A DNA stretch of 64,000 bases. Source: Actinoplanes sp. N902-109 (lineage in GTDB: Bacteria; Actinomycetota; Actinomycetes; Mycobacteriales; Micromonosporaceae). Of this stretch, positions 8,120 through 15,959 are shown piece by piece (position 1 is the first letter of the stretch; each line of letters begins with the position of its first letter). A program made the translations under genes and the position numbers. Location of the stretch: contig NC_021191.1 in the NCBI RefSeq assembly GCF_000389965.1, positions 7,255,501 to 7,319,500 on the forward strand, read 5' to 3'. The notes under the pieces are model-generated. The model was not told where the DNA came from. It saw nothing but the letters and a program-made list of their open reading frames with translations, and made no database searches.

Positions 8120-9309
8120 CCGGCGGCCGGCACCTGTGGATCGACGCCTCCGCCGGCATCGCCGGGGACATGCTGCTCGGTGCCCTCCTCGACGCCGGCG
8201 CCGACCTCGGCCTCGTACAGCGAGCCGTCGACGCCGTGGTGCCGGGCAGCGTTCGCCTCACCACCACCGTGGTGACCCGCGCCGGGCTGCGTGCCCGCCG
8301 CGCCCACGTCGACGTGCTCACCGCCGGGCCGCCCCGGCGGACCTGGCGTGACATCCGCGAGCTGCTCGACGCTCTCGACGCGCCGGTACGCACCCGGGCG
8401 CTGGCCGTGTTCGCCCGGCTCGCCGACGCCGAAGCGCATGTCCACGGCACGCCCGTCGATGACGTGCATTTCCACGAGGTCGGCGCACTCGACTCGATCG
8501 CCGACGTCGTCGGGGTCTGCGCCGCGCTCGAGAATCTGTCGGTGACCACGGTGTCCGCCGGTGAGGTGGCGCTCGGATCCGGCACCGCTCGTACCGCCCA
8601 CGGCGAGCTGCCGGTGCCGGTCCCCGCCGTCACGCACCTCGCGCTCGGCTGGCAGGTGCGCGGTGGTGGCCCCGGCGAGCTGGCCACCCCGACCGGGATG
8701 GCCGCGCTGCGCACCCTCGCCACCGGCTGCGAGACCCTGCCGTCGATGGTGGTCGAGGCCGTCGGCGTCGGCGCGGGGTCCCGCGACACCCCCGATCACC
8801 CCAATGTCGTACGGGTCATGCTCGGCCGGACCACCGCTGCGACGGAGACAGCGGTGCTGATCGAGGCAAACGTCGACGACCTCGATCCGCGGCTGTGGCC
8901 GGGCGTGCTCACCGAACTCGTACAGGCCGGTGCGGCTGATGCCTGGCTGACCCCGATAGTCATGAAGAAAGGCCGTCCGGCGCACACGCTCAGCGTGCTG
9001 TCCTCACCCGGGTACGCTGCGGCGCTGCGGGACCTGGTGTTCGATCTGACCACCACTTTGGGCGTACGGGAAACGACTGTGCGCAAGTATCCCCTGGCCC
9101 GAACGTTCGTCGGGGTGGACGTCAGAGGCCGGACCATCGCGATCAAGATCGGCCATCGCGATGGGACAATAGTCCGGGTGATGCCCGAGTTTGACGAGGT
9201 AGCGGCGCTGGCCTGCGATCTCGGCCGGCCGGAACAAGCGATCCTGGCGGAGGCCCACGCCGCGGCAGCCGCCGAGGGCCTCACCCCAGGTGCGAGGCTG
9301 CCCGCCTGA
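8116..9309 (+). CDS. larC: LarC-type nickel insertion protein, single uninterrupted ORF
   Basis: A 397-residue protein that inserts nickel into the sulfur-bearing pincer nucleotide in a CTP-dependent step. The N terminus WIDASAGIAGDMLLGAL, the histidine-rich VHFHEVGALDSIAD near residue 115, VEAVGVGAGSRD and EANVDDLDPR, and IVMKKGRPAHTLSVL in the C-terminal half are LarC hallmarks. In Lactiplantibacillus larC is split and needs a programmed frameshift; here both halves are one frame. Translation appears coupled to the upstream mini-ORF chain through ATGA. It is convergent with the larA homologue. Confidence 0.94.
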   Translation: MTGGRHLWIDASAGIAGDMLLGALLDAGADLGLVQRAVDAVVPGSVRLTTTVVTRAGLRARRAHVDVLTAGPPRRTWRDIRELLDALDAPVRTRALAVFARLADAEAHVHGTPVDDVHFHEVGALDSIADVVGVCAALENLSVTTVSAGEVALGSGTARTAHGELPVPVPAVTHLALGWQVRGGGPGELATPTGMAALRTLATGCETLPSMVVEAVGVGAGSRDTPDHPNVVRVMLGRTTAATETAVLIEANVDDLDPRLWPGVLTELVQAGAADAWLTPIVMKKGRPAHTLSVLSSPGYAAALRDLVFDLTTTLGVRETTVRKYPLARTFVGVDVRGRTIAIKIGHRDGTIVRVMPEFDEVAALACDLGRPEQAILAEAHAAAAAEGLTPGARLPA

Positions 9310-9334
9310 GCGGGAAAAGAGCCTCACCGCGTGG

Positions 9335-9450
9335 GTGATCGTCCTGCAGCCCGCGTTCCCACCGCCGGGGCGGCGCGGTCCTAACCACGTACGTGATCGT
9401 CCTGCAGCCCGCGTTCCCACCGCTCCGGCGATGCGGTCCTACGCGGACGG
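9335..9450. repeat. 58-bp direct repeat between larC and larA, reaching into the larA stop
   Basis: Two copies, at 9335 and 9393, share a 30-bp identical block and then a similar GCGGTCCTA end. The second copy contains the larA stop codon (complement of CTA at 9439-9441), so this may be a duplication of the larA 3' end. Confidence 0.85.
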
Positions 9451-11007
9451 ATCGAGCCGGAACAAGGTCTCACCGGCGCGCGGGACGACCAGCGTTTCCG
9501 GGTCACGGGCGTAGGCCGCCGGGTCGATCGTCGAAGGGTCGCGGTAACCCAGGTTGGCGGCTCGGCAAACGCTCTCCGGGATCGCTGTGGCGAGGGTGAC
9601 CCGTACGCGGAGCCGCTCTTCTCCGGTTCGGGGATCGTAGGTGCCGGCGCCGCGCAGGTGGGTCGAATGAGCCAGCACGCCCCACGGGATCGCGGCGAAC
9701 CGGTCCCACTGAGCGACGAAGTAGTCGCGGCAGTGGTAGCCGATGTCGTGGATCTCGGGGTGGGTGGACGACAGCTCCGTGACGTGCGGGGCGAAGAGGA
9801 TGACCTCGCCGCCGTCGGCCACCACGGGCTCGACCTTGTAGAAACCCTTGGCGGCGGTCCAGATCTCGTCGTACATGGGCGGGACGACGGACAGGACCCG
9901 GCGCACCGGGGCGGCCAGATAGGTGACGTGGGTGGCGGCGCAGACCTCAGCGGCCGAGGCCCAGGAGGCCCGCGTGTCGCCGAAGGACACCGAGTGCAGT
10001 GCACCGTGGGACGGGCCCGGCACCATCCCGCCGGAAGGAACGGGCGATCCACCGTCGAGCGGAACCGGCGATGCGCCACGGGACAGGGTCGGCACAACAC
10101 CGCCGGACAGGGTAGGCACCGAACCGCCAGGCGGAACCGGCACCGGACCGCCGGATGAAGCCGACACCGAACCGTGGGACGGGGTCGGCACAGCGCCGCC
10201 AGGCGGAACCGCCACCGGACCGCCGGGCGAAGCCGGCACCGCGTCGTCCACCGCGCTGTCCTCGATGCGGTCCGCGGTGTCGGCGGTGACCACGCTCAGA
10301 GCGAGTTTCTCGGCCGGGATCAGCGCGGCTCCGTCATCGATCAACGCGCGCACCGGGGTCAGGCCCGTCGTACCGATGATCTCGGCGGAGGTGATCAACG
10401 CACCGAGCCAGTGGGAAACGTCGATGATCCGTTTCCCGCCCACGCCCGGGAAGAAGTACTTGTTCCCGCCGGACATGCCAACCACCTCGTGCGGCAGCAC
10501 CGGGCCCACCACCAGGGCGATGTCGTGCTCCACGACGGCCCGGTTGAGCAGCACCGGGACCTCGGCCGTCAGGCGCCCCTCGGACAGTTCGGTGACCCGG
10601 GACGCGGGAACCGTACCCAGGTGGGCAAAGGTTTCCGCTTTCCACCACTCGTGGTTGACGACCGTCGTGCCCGGATAGGTCTCGGCCAGCCGGCCCGACG
10701 GGTAACCGAGGTGCCGGGAGAGCGCTTCCTCGGACATCGGCGGATGCGTTCCCAGCGCGATCAGTACGGTGAGCCGGCTGGCCCGGCCGTGCAGCGCGCC
10801 GTGCACCGCGCGCATCAGCAGCGGCAACGGGCAGGTCCGGGTGCCGTCCGGAACGAGCACGCACACACTGCGCCCGTCGAACGGGTACGCCCCCAGCTGC
10901 TCGGCGATAAATGCGCTGACCTGCTCATCGGTGAGCACCGTGGACGCATTTCCGATGCGGGCCGCCGACGCGGCGAGCCCGGCCGGCACCGTGCCGATCA
11001 GGGTCAT
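9439..11007 (-). CDS. larA: LarA-family nickel-pincer racemase/epimerase with a low-complexity insertion
   Basis: A 522-residue homologue of lactate racemase. The three cofactor residues are recognisable by exact spacing: His173 (LPHEVVGMSGG), Lys183 in GGNKYFFPG, which would hold the pyridinium covalently, and His199 (VSHWLG), the nickel ligand. Lactiplantibacillus LarA has His174, Lys184 and His200. GTHPPM supplies His88 and DGTR an Arg at 57. The substrate may not be lactate: many homologues act on other 2-hydroxy acids, and the neighbouring sugar operon suggests a sugar acid. Residues about 253-338 are a Pro/Ser/Gly-rich repeat insertion between the two domains, making it ~100 residues longer than LarA. 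Start ATG 11007; probably leaderless. Confidence 0.9.
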   Translation of the reverse strand: MTLIGTVPAGLAASAARIGNASTVLTDEQVSAFIAEQLGAYPFDGRSVCVLVPDGTRTCPLPLLMRAVHGALHGRASRLTVLIALGTHPPMSEEALSRHLGYPSGRLAETYPGTTVVNHEWWKAETFAHLGTVPASRVTELSEGRLTAEVPVLLNRAVVEHDIALVVGPVLPHEVVGMSGGNKYFFPGVGGKRIIDVSHWLGALITSAEIIGTTGLTPVRALIDDGAALIPAEKLALSVVTADTADRIEDSAVDDAVPASPGGPVAVPPGGAVPTPSHGSVSASSGGPVPVPPGGSVPTLSGGVVPTLSRGASPVPLDGGSPVPSGGMVPGPSHGALHSVSFGDTRASWASAAEVCAATHVTYLAAPVRRVLSVVPPMYDEIWTAAKGFYKVEPVVADGGEVILFAPHVTELSSTHPEIHDIGYHCRDYFVAQWDRFAAIPWGVLAHSTHLRGAGTYDPRTGEERLRVRVTLATAIPESVCRAANLGYRDPSTIDPAAYARDPETLVVPRAGETLFRLDPSA

Positions 11008-11013
11008 GCCCTC

Positions 11014-11019
11014 ACCATA
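11014..11019 (-). promoter_or_regulatory. Candidate -10 box for larA (leaderless)
   Basis: TATGGT lies 6 nt upstream of the larA ATG. GAGGGC between them is too close to the ATG to act as a normal ribosome site. Confidence 0.45.
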
Positions 11020-11060
11020 GTCCGGCCTGGCGGGGTTCGGGGCAGACGCGAGAGAGGCCC

Positions 11061-11066
11061 TACATT
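11061..11066 (+). promoter_or_regulatory. Candidate -10 box for the histidine kinase (leaderless)
   Basis: TACATT, then 6 nt, then the ATG at 11073. There is no purine-rich ribosome site between them. Confidence 0.5.
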
Positions 11067-11072
11067 GTTCCG

Positions 11073-12425
11073 ATGGGGGACGCTCAGGCGCTGTGGCAAC
11101 GCCGGCTGGAACCGTTGACCACTGTGTTTCCGTATGTGCTGCTCGCGGTCCTCACCGTTTCCACATACCTCGCCAACCAGCAGACGCTGCTCGACCTCGG
11201 GCTCTGCACCTTGGCGGCGGTCTGGATCATGGTGCTGTTCACGCTGCGGCCGGCCTGGCGGGAACGGCCCCGGGTGATGGAAACGTTCCTGGCCGGTCTG
11301 CTGCTGATCACGCTGGTGCTGGCCATCCGCAATCCGTGGTTCGGTTTCTACACCCCGGTCTGCTACCTCTATGCGTTCCGGATCATCCGATGGCCGACGC
11401 AGCTGTACTTCATCACCGGCTCCGCGGTGGTCGCCGGCACCGCCCAGGCCAACGGTCTCGACCTCACCTCGTTGGGCGGGATCCTCGCGTACGCCGCGAT
11501 CCTGCTGGTCAACGCGGTGCCGTTGGGCGGAACGGCCTGGCTCGGGCAAGTCACCGAGCGCCGTGAGCGGGAACGTGAGGCGGCCCTGGCGGAAACCAGT
11601 GCAGCCAACGAGCGGCTCGCGGCAGCGTTGCGGGAGAACGCCGATCTCCAACAACAACTTCTGACCCAGGCTCGTACGGCCGGAGTCCTGGACGAACGGC
11701 ACCGCATGGCCCGCGAGATCCACGACACCCTGGCGCAGGGCCTGATCGGCATCATCACCCAGCTCCAGGCGGCTGACGCGGCCGACTCCCGGACCGGATG
11801 GCAACGCCACCACGACTCGGCAACCGCGTTGGCCCGGGAAAGCCTGACCGAGGCCCGCCGCTCGGTAAACGCTCTCCGGCCCCAACCCCTCGACACCGGC
11901 CGCCTGGATGACGCCCTCGCCTCGGTGACCGCCCAATGGTCTCAGCGCCACAACGTCCCGGCCGCCTTCGTCACCACCGGCCCTGCGCGCCCGTTGCCCC
12001 CGGAGGCGGAAACGGTGCTGCTGCGCACAACCCAGGAAGCACTGGCCAACGTGGCCCGGCACGCATCGGCCACCCGCGTAGGGATAACGCTCTCCTACCT
12101 GCCCAGCGACATAACACTGGACATCCGCGACGACGGCTGCGGCTTCGACCCGGCGCCCCAGCCACCCACCCGAACAACCGACAGCCCCACCCCCACCCAA
12201 CAACCACCCACCCGAACAACTGACGCCCCCACCCCAGCGCAACAACCACCCACCCGAACAACCCACGCCCCCACCCCAACGCATCAACCACCCACCGAAG
12301 CAACGGGCGGCTTCGGCCTGGAAGCTATGCGTCAACGCATCGAAGGCCTGTCCGGAACCCTCGACATCGAGTCGTCCCCCGGCGCCGGAACCACCATCAC
12401 AGCGCGCCTCCCGCTGGCCCCCTGA
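11073..12425 (+). CDS. NarL-type sensor histidine kinase, orphan, with repeat insertion in the ATP lid
   Basis: A 450-residue membrane sensor kinase. Five or six hydrophobic spans occupy residues ~18-155. A coiled linker (ERREREREAALAETSAANERL) follows, then HisKA_3 with phospho-acceptor His217 (REIHDTLAQG). The HATPase domain has N326 (QEALANVARH), the D box DDGCGFD at 353-359 and the G box GGFGLEAMRQR at 412-422. Between the D and G boxes, where the ATP lid folds, there are three and a half copies of a 14-residue QPPTRTTDAPTPAQ-like repeat. No response regulator gene lies beside it, unusual for this family. It is divergent from larA, but a functional link is only a guess. Confidence 0.9.
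   Translation: MGDAQALWQRRLEPLTTVFPYVLLAVLTVSTYLANQQTLLDLGLCTLAAVWIMVLFTLRPAWRERPRVMETFLAGLLLITLVLAIRNPWFGFYTPVCYLYAFRIIRWPTQLYFITGSAVVAGTAQANGLDLTSLGGILAYAAILLVNAVPLGGTAWLGQVTERREREREAALAETSAANERLAAALRENADLQQQLLTQARTAGVLDERHRMAREIHDTLAQGLIGIITQLQAADAADSRTGWQRHHDSATALARESLTEARRSVNALRPQPLDTGRLDDALASVTAQWSQRHNVPAAFVTTGPARPLPPEAETVLLRTTQEALANVARHASATRVGITLSYLPSDITLDIRDDGCGFDPAPQPPTRTTDSPTPTQQPPTRTTDAPTPAQQPPTRTTHAPTPTHQPPTEATGGFGLEAMRQRIEGLSGTLDIESSPGAGTTITARLPLAP
12159..12298 (+). repeat. 42-bp tandem repeat inside the histidine kinase gene
   Basis: About 3.3 in-frame copies encode 14-residue Pro/Thr-rich units inserted between the D and G boxes of the ATPase domain. The repeats are close to identical, which suggests recent growth. 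Confidence 0.9.
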
Positions 12426-12470
12426 ACCCGAGAACCTGCTAACACCGCACATTCCCCGGCCAGCCACTGG

Positions 12471-13022
12471 GACCGCGCTCTCCCATGCCTTACCCGGTCA
12501 GCTCAGGACCGCGCTCTCCCTAACCGCGCCCGTCCAAAACCGCGCTCTCCCCCACCGCCGCCGCCCGAGGCAGCGCTCTCCCGCACCGCCGCCGCCCGAG
12601 GCAGCGCTCTCCCGCAACGCGGCCAGCCAACGCTGGCTCTCGCACACCGCAGCCGCCCGAGGCAGCGCTCTCCCGCAACGCGGCCAGCCAACGCTGGCTC
12701 TCGCACACCGCAGCCGCCCGAGGCAGCGCTCTCCCACACCGTCCCCTAAAGCAGCGCTCTCCCGCACCGCAGCCGCCCGAGGCAGCACTCTCCCGCAACG
12801 CGGCCAGCCCAGGCACGCTCTCGCACACCGCGGCCGCCCGAGGCAGGGCTCTCCCACACCGTCCCCAGAAGCAGCGCTCTCCCGCACCGCCGTCGCCCGA
12901 GGCATGCTTTCCCCACCGCGGCCAGTCAGGGAAGCGCTTTCCAACATCGCAGACAGCGAGGAAGCGCTCTCCCCCAGCGCAGCCAGTCTGGGCAGCGCTC
13001 TCCCACACCACACCGCGGCTGT
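12471..13022. repeat. Array of about 18 degenerate 28-31-bp repeats; no gene in 12426-13264
   Basis: The core is AGCGCTCTCCCGCACCG followed by a variable GC-rich end, repeated about every 30-31 bp from 12471 to 13022. Variants such as GGCTCTCGCACACCG alternate with it in the middle. Frames through the array encode only repetitive Ala/Gly/Arg/Ser peptides on either strand, so I do not call a gene. There are no unique spacers, so it is not a CRISPR. The period is close to three DNA turns. The core matches the complement of the D arm of tRNA-Val at 16.7 kb over 13 nt. Confidence 0.88.
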
Positions 13023-13119
13023 CACAGACCACGCTTCCGCGACCACAGCTCCAGAGCAGACACCGCGAATCACGCGGATCGAGCGGGTCTCGCAGATCAA
13101 GCAGATCACCCGATCACGC

Positions 13120-13164
13120 GAGACAGCGAGACAGCGAGACAGCGAGACAGCGAGACAGCGAGAG
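13120..13164. repeat. 8-bp microsatellite AGACAGCG
   Basis: Five perfect tandem copies of AGACAGCG in the non-coding stretch that follows the 31-bp array. Confidence 0.95.
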
Positions 13165-13264
13165 AAGCAGATCGAGCGAGCGCTTCTGACTTCGGCGGTG
13201 TCGACGGCCTCAACTCGGCGCGCAGGGTGCCCGAGTCGGCGGAAGCGTTGCCATCGTCCGGCCG

Positions 13265-13825
13265 CTATGGCCGGCCGCTCAGCGACCGCACATCATCGAA
13301 CGCCTGGACCAGGTGAGCGTCCAGCCCCTGCGCCGGATCGTCGATCCAGCGTTGCGCCGCGTGGTGGAACGTTGCCCAGCCGGTCTGGGCGGCCAGCGCC
13401 GCGAGTTGTGCCGGCACCCCGCGCAGCCGTAGCGCCTCCGCCAGCGCATCGGCCATTGCCGCCGCCTTGGCGAGGTCGCGCTCGCGCAGAGCCGGTGTTG
13501 CCGCGATCAGCGCCAGCCGGGGCTCGGCGTAGGGCCGGTTGTCCTCCAGGATCCGGGCGGATTTCCGGAAGGCGTCGAGCAGGATGTCGTACGGAAAGCG
13601 CTCACCAGAAGCAGCGACGTGCTGAGCCAGCGCGGCCCGCAGTTCGTCCTCGCCGTCGAACAGCACTTCGCGCTTGTCGGGGAAGTGGCGGAAGAACGTG
13701 CGCTCGTTGACCCCTGCCCGCGCCGCGATGTCGGCCGCGGTGGTCTGGTCGAAGCCGCGCTCGCGATAGAGGTCGAGGGCCGCCTGCTGGAGGCGGCGGC
13801 GCGCTTCTGCTCCGCTTCGTGGCAC
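13265..13825 (-). CDS. TetR-family transcriptional regulator
   Basis: A 186-residue regulator. The N-terminal helix-turn-helix (TTAADIAARAGVNERTFFRHF, about residues 28-48) is typical of TetR; the rest is an alpha-helical ligand domain. The start is GTG at 13825, with a TAACCT box 6 nt before it and no ribosome site, suggesting a leaderless mRNA. It is divergent from an atypical SDR gene. The intergenic region carries three palindromes, so it very probably represses both itself and the SDR. Its ligand is unknown. Confidence 0.93.
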   Translation of the reverse strand: MPRSGAEARRRLQQAALDLYRERGFDQTTAADIAARAGVNERTFFRHFPDKREVLFDGEDELRAALAQHVAASGERFPYDILLDAFRKSARILEDNRPYAEPRLALIAATPALRERDLAKAAAMADALAEALRLRGVPAQLAALAAQTGWATFHHAAQRWIDDPAQGLDAHLVQAFDDVRSLSGRP

Positions 13826-13831
13826 GACGGC

Positions 13832-13837
13832 AGGTTA
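13832..13837 (-). promoter_or_regulatory. Candidate -10 box of the tetR-type gene
   Basis: TAACCT lies 6 nt before the GTG start. The first operator (13847-13859) would then sit across the spacer and -35 region. Confidence 0.45.
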
Positions 13838-13846
13838 TCTCATAAC

Positions 13847-13912
13847 GCCAGTGACTGGCATCACGTTGCGCCAGCCACTGGCACTACCCGTACCGTAGCG
13901 CCAGTCACTGGC
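13847..13912. promoter_or_regulatory. Three TetR-type operators GCCAGTNACTGGC
   Basis: Perfect 13-bp palindromes lie at 13847-13859 (centre G) and 13900-13912 (centre C); a copy with one mismatch, GCCAGCCACTGGC, lies at 13870-13882. They fill the 107-bp gap between the divergent TetR and SDR genes, about 20 nt from each start codon. The placement suggests dual repression by the adjacent TetR protein. Confidence 0.82.
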
Positions 13913-13932
13913 ACTACCTCGGGAGAACCAAC

Positions 13933-14853
13933 ATGCATGTCTTCGTCACTGGCGGATCCGGGCTGACCGGCCCCACGGTCGTCGCCGAGCTCATCGCGAG
14001 CGGTCACGCCGTCACGGCCCTGGCCCGCTCGGACGCCGCAGCGGCCCGGCTGACCGCGCTCGGCGCCACCCCGCACCGCGGCTCCCTGGACGACCTCGAC
14101 AGTCTGCGCCGCGGCGCCGAACCTGCCGACGGGGTCCTGCACATGGCCTTCGGCGGCGACTTCGCCGACCCCGACGACATGATGCGCCGCGACCGCGCAG
14201 CGATCGAGGCCCTCGGAAAGGTGCTGGAACACACCGGAAAACCGTTCGTCAGCACCTCGGGCACCCTGGTCATGCCGCCCGGCCGGCTGAGCACCGAGCA
14301 CGACGAGCCGCTGCTGGACGGGATCGCCGGTTTCCGTGTCCCGGGCGAGCGGGCCTGCCTCGACTTCGCCGCCCATGGCGTACGGGCGAGTGTGCTCCGG
14401 CTCGCCCCCACGGTGCACGGCCCCGGCGAACCGGCGCACGGCTTCATCGGCAACCTCGTCGCCACCGCTCGACGCACCGGCCGGGCCGCGTACATCGGCG
14501 ACGGCACCAACCGCTGGCCCGCAGTCGACCGCCGGGACGCCGCAACGCTCTTCCGGCTCGCCTTGGAGAAGGCGACGGCGGGCAGCATCCTGCACGGAGT
14601 GGCCGAACCCGGCGTTCCGTTCCGGAGCATTGCCGAGACCATCGCCCGTGGCCTCGGCATCCCCGCCGTTTCCCTGACGCCCGCCGAGGCCACCGAACAC
14701 TTCGGAAACCGTTTCATGGCAACGATCTACGCCCTCGACGCCCCCGTTTCCAGCATCCTCACCCAGCAGGAACTCGGGTGGTCACCGCGGCACTGGACGC
14801 TCGTCGAGGACCTCACCGACGGCGACTACCTCCGTTCCCAACCCCGCACCTGA
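13933..14853 (+). CDS. NAD(P)-dependent epimerase/atypical SDR oxidoreductase
   Basis: A 306-residue extended/atypical short-chain dehydrogenase. The glycine-rich TGGSGLTGPTVV at the N terminus binds NAD(P). VSTSGTLVMP and VLRLAPTVHGPGEPAHGFI are typical of the epimerase-like group. A clear YxxxK catalytic pair is not visible, as in several atypical SDRs. The ribosome site GGGAGAA precedes the ATG. The gene is the presumed target of the divergent TetR; repression would be lifted by an unknown, perhaps toxic, small molecule. Confidence 0.88.
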   Translation: MHVFVTGGSGLTGPTVVAELIASGHAVTALARSDAAAARLTALGATPHRGSLDDLDSLRRGAEPADGVLHMAFGGDFADPDDMMRRDRAAIEALGKVLEHTGKPFVSTSGTLVMPPGRLSTEHDEPLLDGIAGFRVPGERACLDFAAHGVRASVLRLAPTVHGPGEPAHGFIGNLVATARRTGRAAYIGDGTNRWPAVDRRDAATLFRLALEKATAGSILHGVAEPGVPFRSIAETIARGLGIPAVSLTPAEATEHFGNRFMATIYALDAPVSSILTQQELGWSPRHWTLVEDLTDGDYLRSQPRT

Positions 14854-14927
14854 TTAGCTCAGGTCCCGCCGCCACGGCACCCGGGCCGGCCAAGATGCCG
14901 GCGCGAGAACGGAGGTGATCAGCCCGG

Positions 14928-15350
14928 TTACCCGATCGGCCCGGCCGGCTGACTGACCCGGAAATGATTTCCGAACGGATCCCGGGCGCCGAAGTCGATC
15001 CCGTACGGCTGTTCCGTCGGGCCATCGGTCATCTCGACGCCGTTGGCCTTGAGTTCGTCGTACGTCTTGCGGGCGTCGTCGGTGGTGAAGCCCAGCGTGA
15101 AGCCGCTCGCGCCCTTGGCGATCAGCTCGCGCACCTGCTCGGCCGCTTGCGCGTCCATGGCGGGCGGGCCGGGCTTCTCCAGCAGGATGACGCGGTCCGG
15201 GTCGTCACCGGGTACGCGGACGGTGAGCCAGCGCATGACGCCCAGGTCGATGTCGTCAGCCACCTCGAGCCCCAGTTTGCCGACGTAGAAATCGAGCGCT
15301 TCGTCCTGGTCGGCGACGAAGACGTGGGTGATCCGTACCTTGTTCAGCAT
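14928..15350 (-). CDS. VOC-superfamily (glyoxalase/bleomycin-resistance fold) protein
   Basis: A 140-residue protein with the paired beta-alpha-beta-beta-beta modules of the vicinal oxygen chelate fold: ITHVFVADQDEALDFYVGKLGLEV in the first half and TLGFTTDDARKTYDELKANGVE with FGARDPFGNHFRV in the second. It is co-directional with the AraC-type gene just upstream (gap 9 nt), a common pairing in actinobacteria. The enzyme activity is unknown; the final DPFGNHFRV motif resembles that of many uncharacterised VOC proteins. Confidence 0.9.
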   Translation of the reverse strand: MLNKVRITHVFVADQDEALDFYVGKLGLEVADDIDLGVMRWLTVRVPGDDPDRVILLEKPGPPAMDAQAAEQVRELIAKGASGFTLGFTTDDARKTYDELKANGVEMTDGPTEQPYGIDFGARDPFGNHFRVSQPAGPIG

Positions 15351-15359
15351 GGGTTCACG

Positions 15360-15800
15360 CTAGCGACCGGCGTCGCCGCCGTGCTTATCCAAAAGCGACA
15401 TGTCACCGCTGGAAACCGGTCGCATGTACGCCATCCCGAAACAACTGGGTACGTACGAAGGCACCGCCCGTTTCCGGTACGCCGAGGGCGACTCGCCGAG
15501 GATCGCGTGGAACGTCCGGCTGAACGTTCCCAGGCTGCTGAAGCCCACGCTCATGCAGACCTGCGTCACACTCTGGCTGCTTTCCCGCAGCAGGAACATG
15601 GCCCGCTCGACGCGCCGCCGCTGCAGATACCGGTGTGGCGTCTCACCGAACGTAGCCCGGAACGTCCGGATGAAGTGCCGCGGTGACACATGCGCGACCC
15701 GGGCCAGCGAAGCAACATCCAACGGCTCGGTATAAGCCCGATCCATAGCATCCCGAGCCCGCAACATCCGCCGATGCGACTCCTCAACCGCCCGCCCCAC
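15360..15800 (-). CDS. Short AraC-family regulator (DNA-binding domain only)
   Basis: About 146 residues holding only the two helix-turn-helix motifs: LDVASLARVAHVSPRHFIRTFRATFG with ETPHRYLQRRRVERA, and SVTQVCMSVGFSSLGTFSRTF. The start is uncertain. GTG at 15800 gives the roughly ten residues that precede LRARDAMDR in related regulators; an ATG at 15767 is also possible. Upstream of this the frame continues only into repetitive sequence. It probably controls the VOC gene with which it forms a two-gene operon. Confidence 0.85.
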   Translation of the reverse strand: MGRAVEESHRRMLRARDAMDRAYTEPLDVASLARVAHVSPRHFIRTFRATFGETPHRYLQRRRVERAMFLLRESSQSVTQVCMSVGFSSLGTFSRTFHAILGESPSAYRKRAVPSYVPSCFGMAYMRPVSSGDMSLLDKHGGDAGR

Positions 15801-15959
15801 CCCGCCATTACACCAGCCCACTCCCGCCACCCCAACTCGCCGCAGCGCACCAGGCCAGCAGCCGCCAGGAACGGAATGACCAAGCCGACGCCCACCCCAG
15901 CGAACCACCCAAGCCCACCCAGCAGCCCGCGAGCCCCAAACCCCCAACACGAACCACGG

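Noticed and set aside
12471..13022. CRISPR array
   Set aside because: Direct repeats are adjacent and degenerate with no unique spacers, and no cas gene is present.
12498..13109. Protein genes within the 31-bp array (both strands)
   Set aside because: The predicted peptides are only repeats of the DNA unit.
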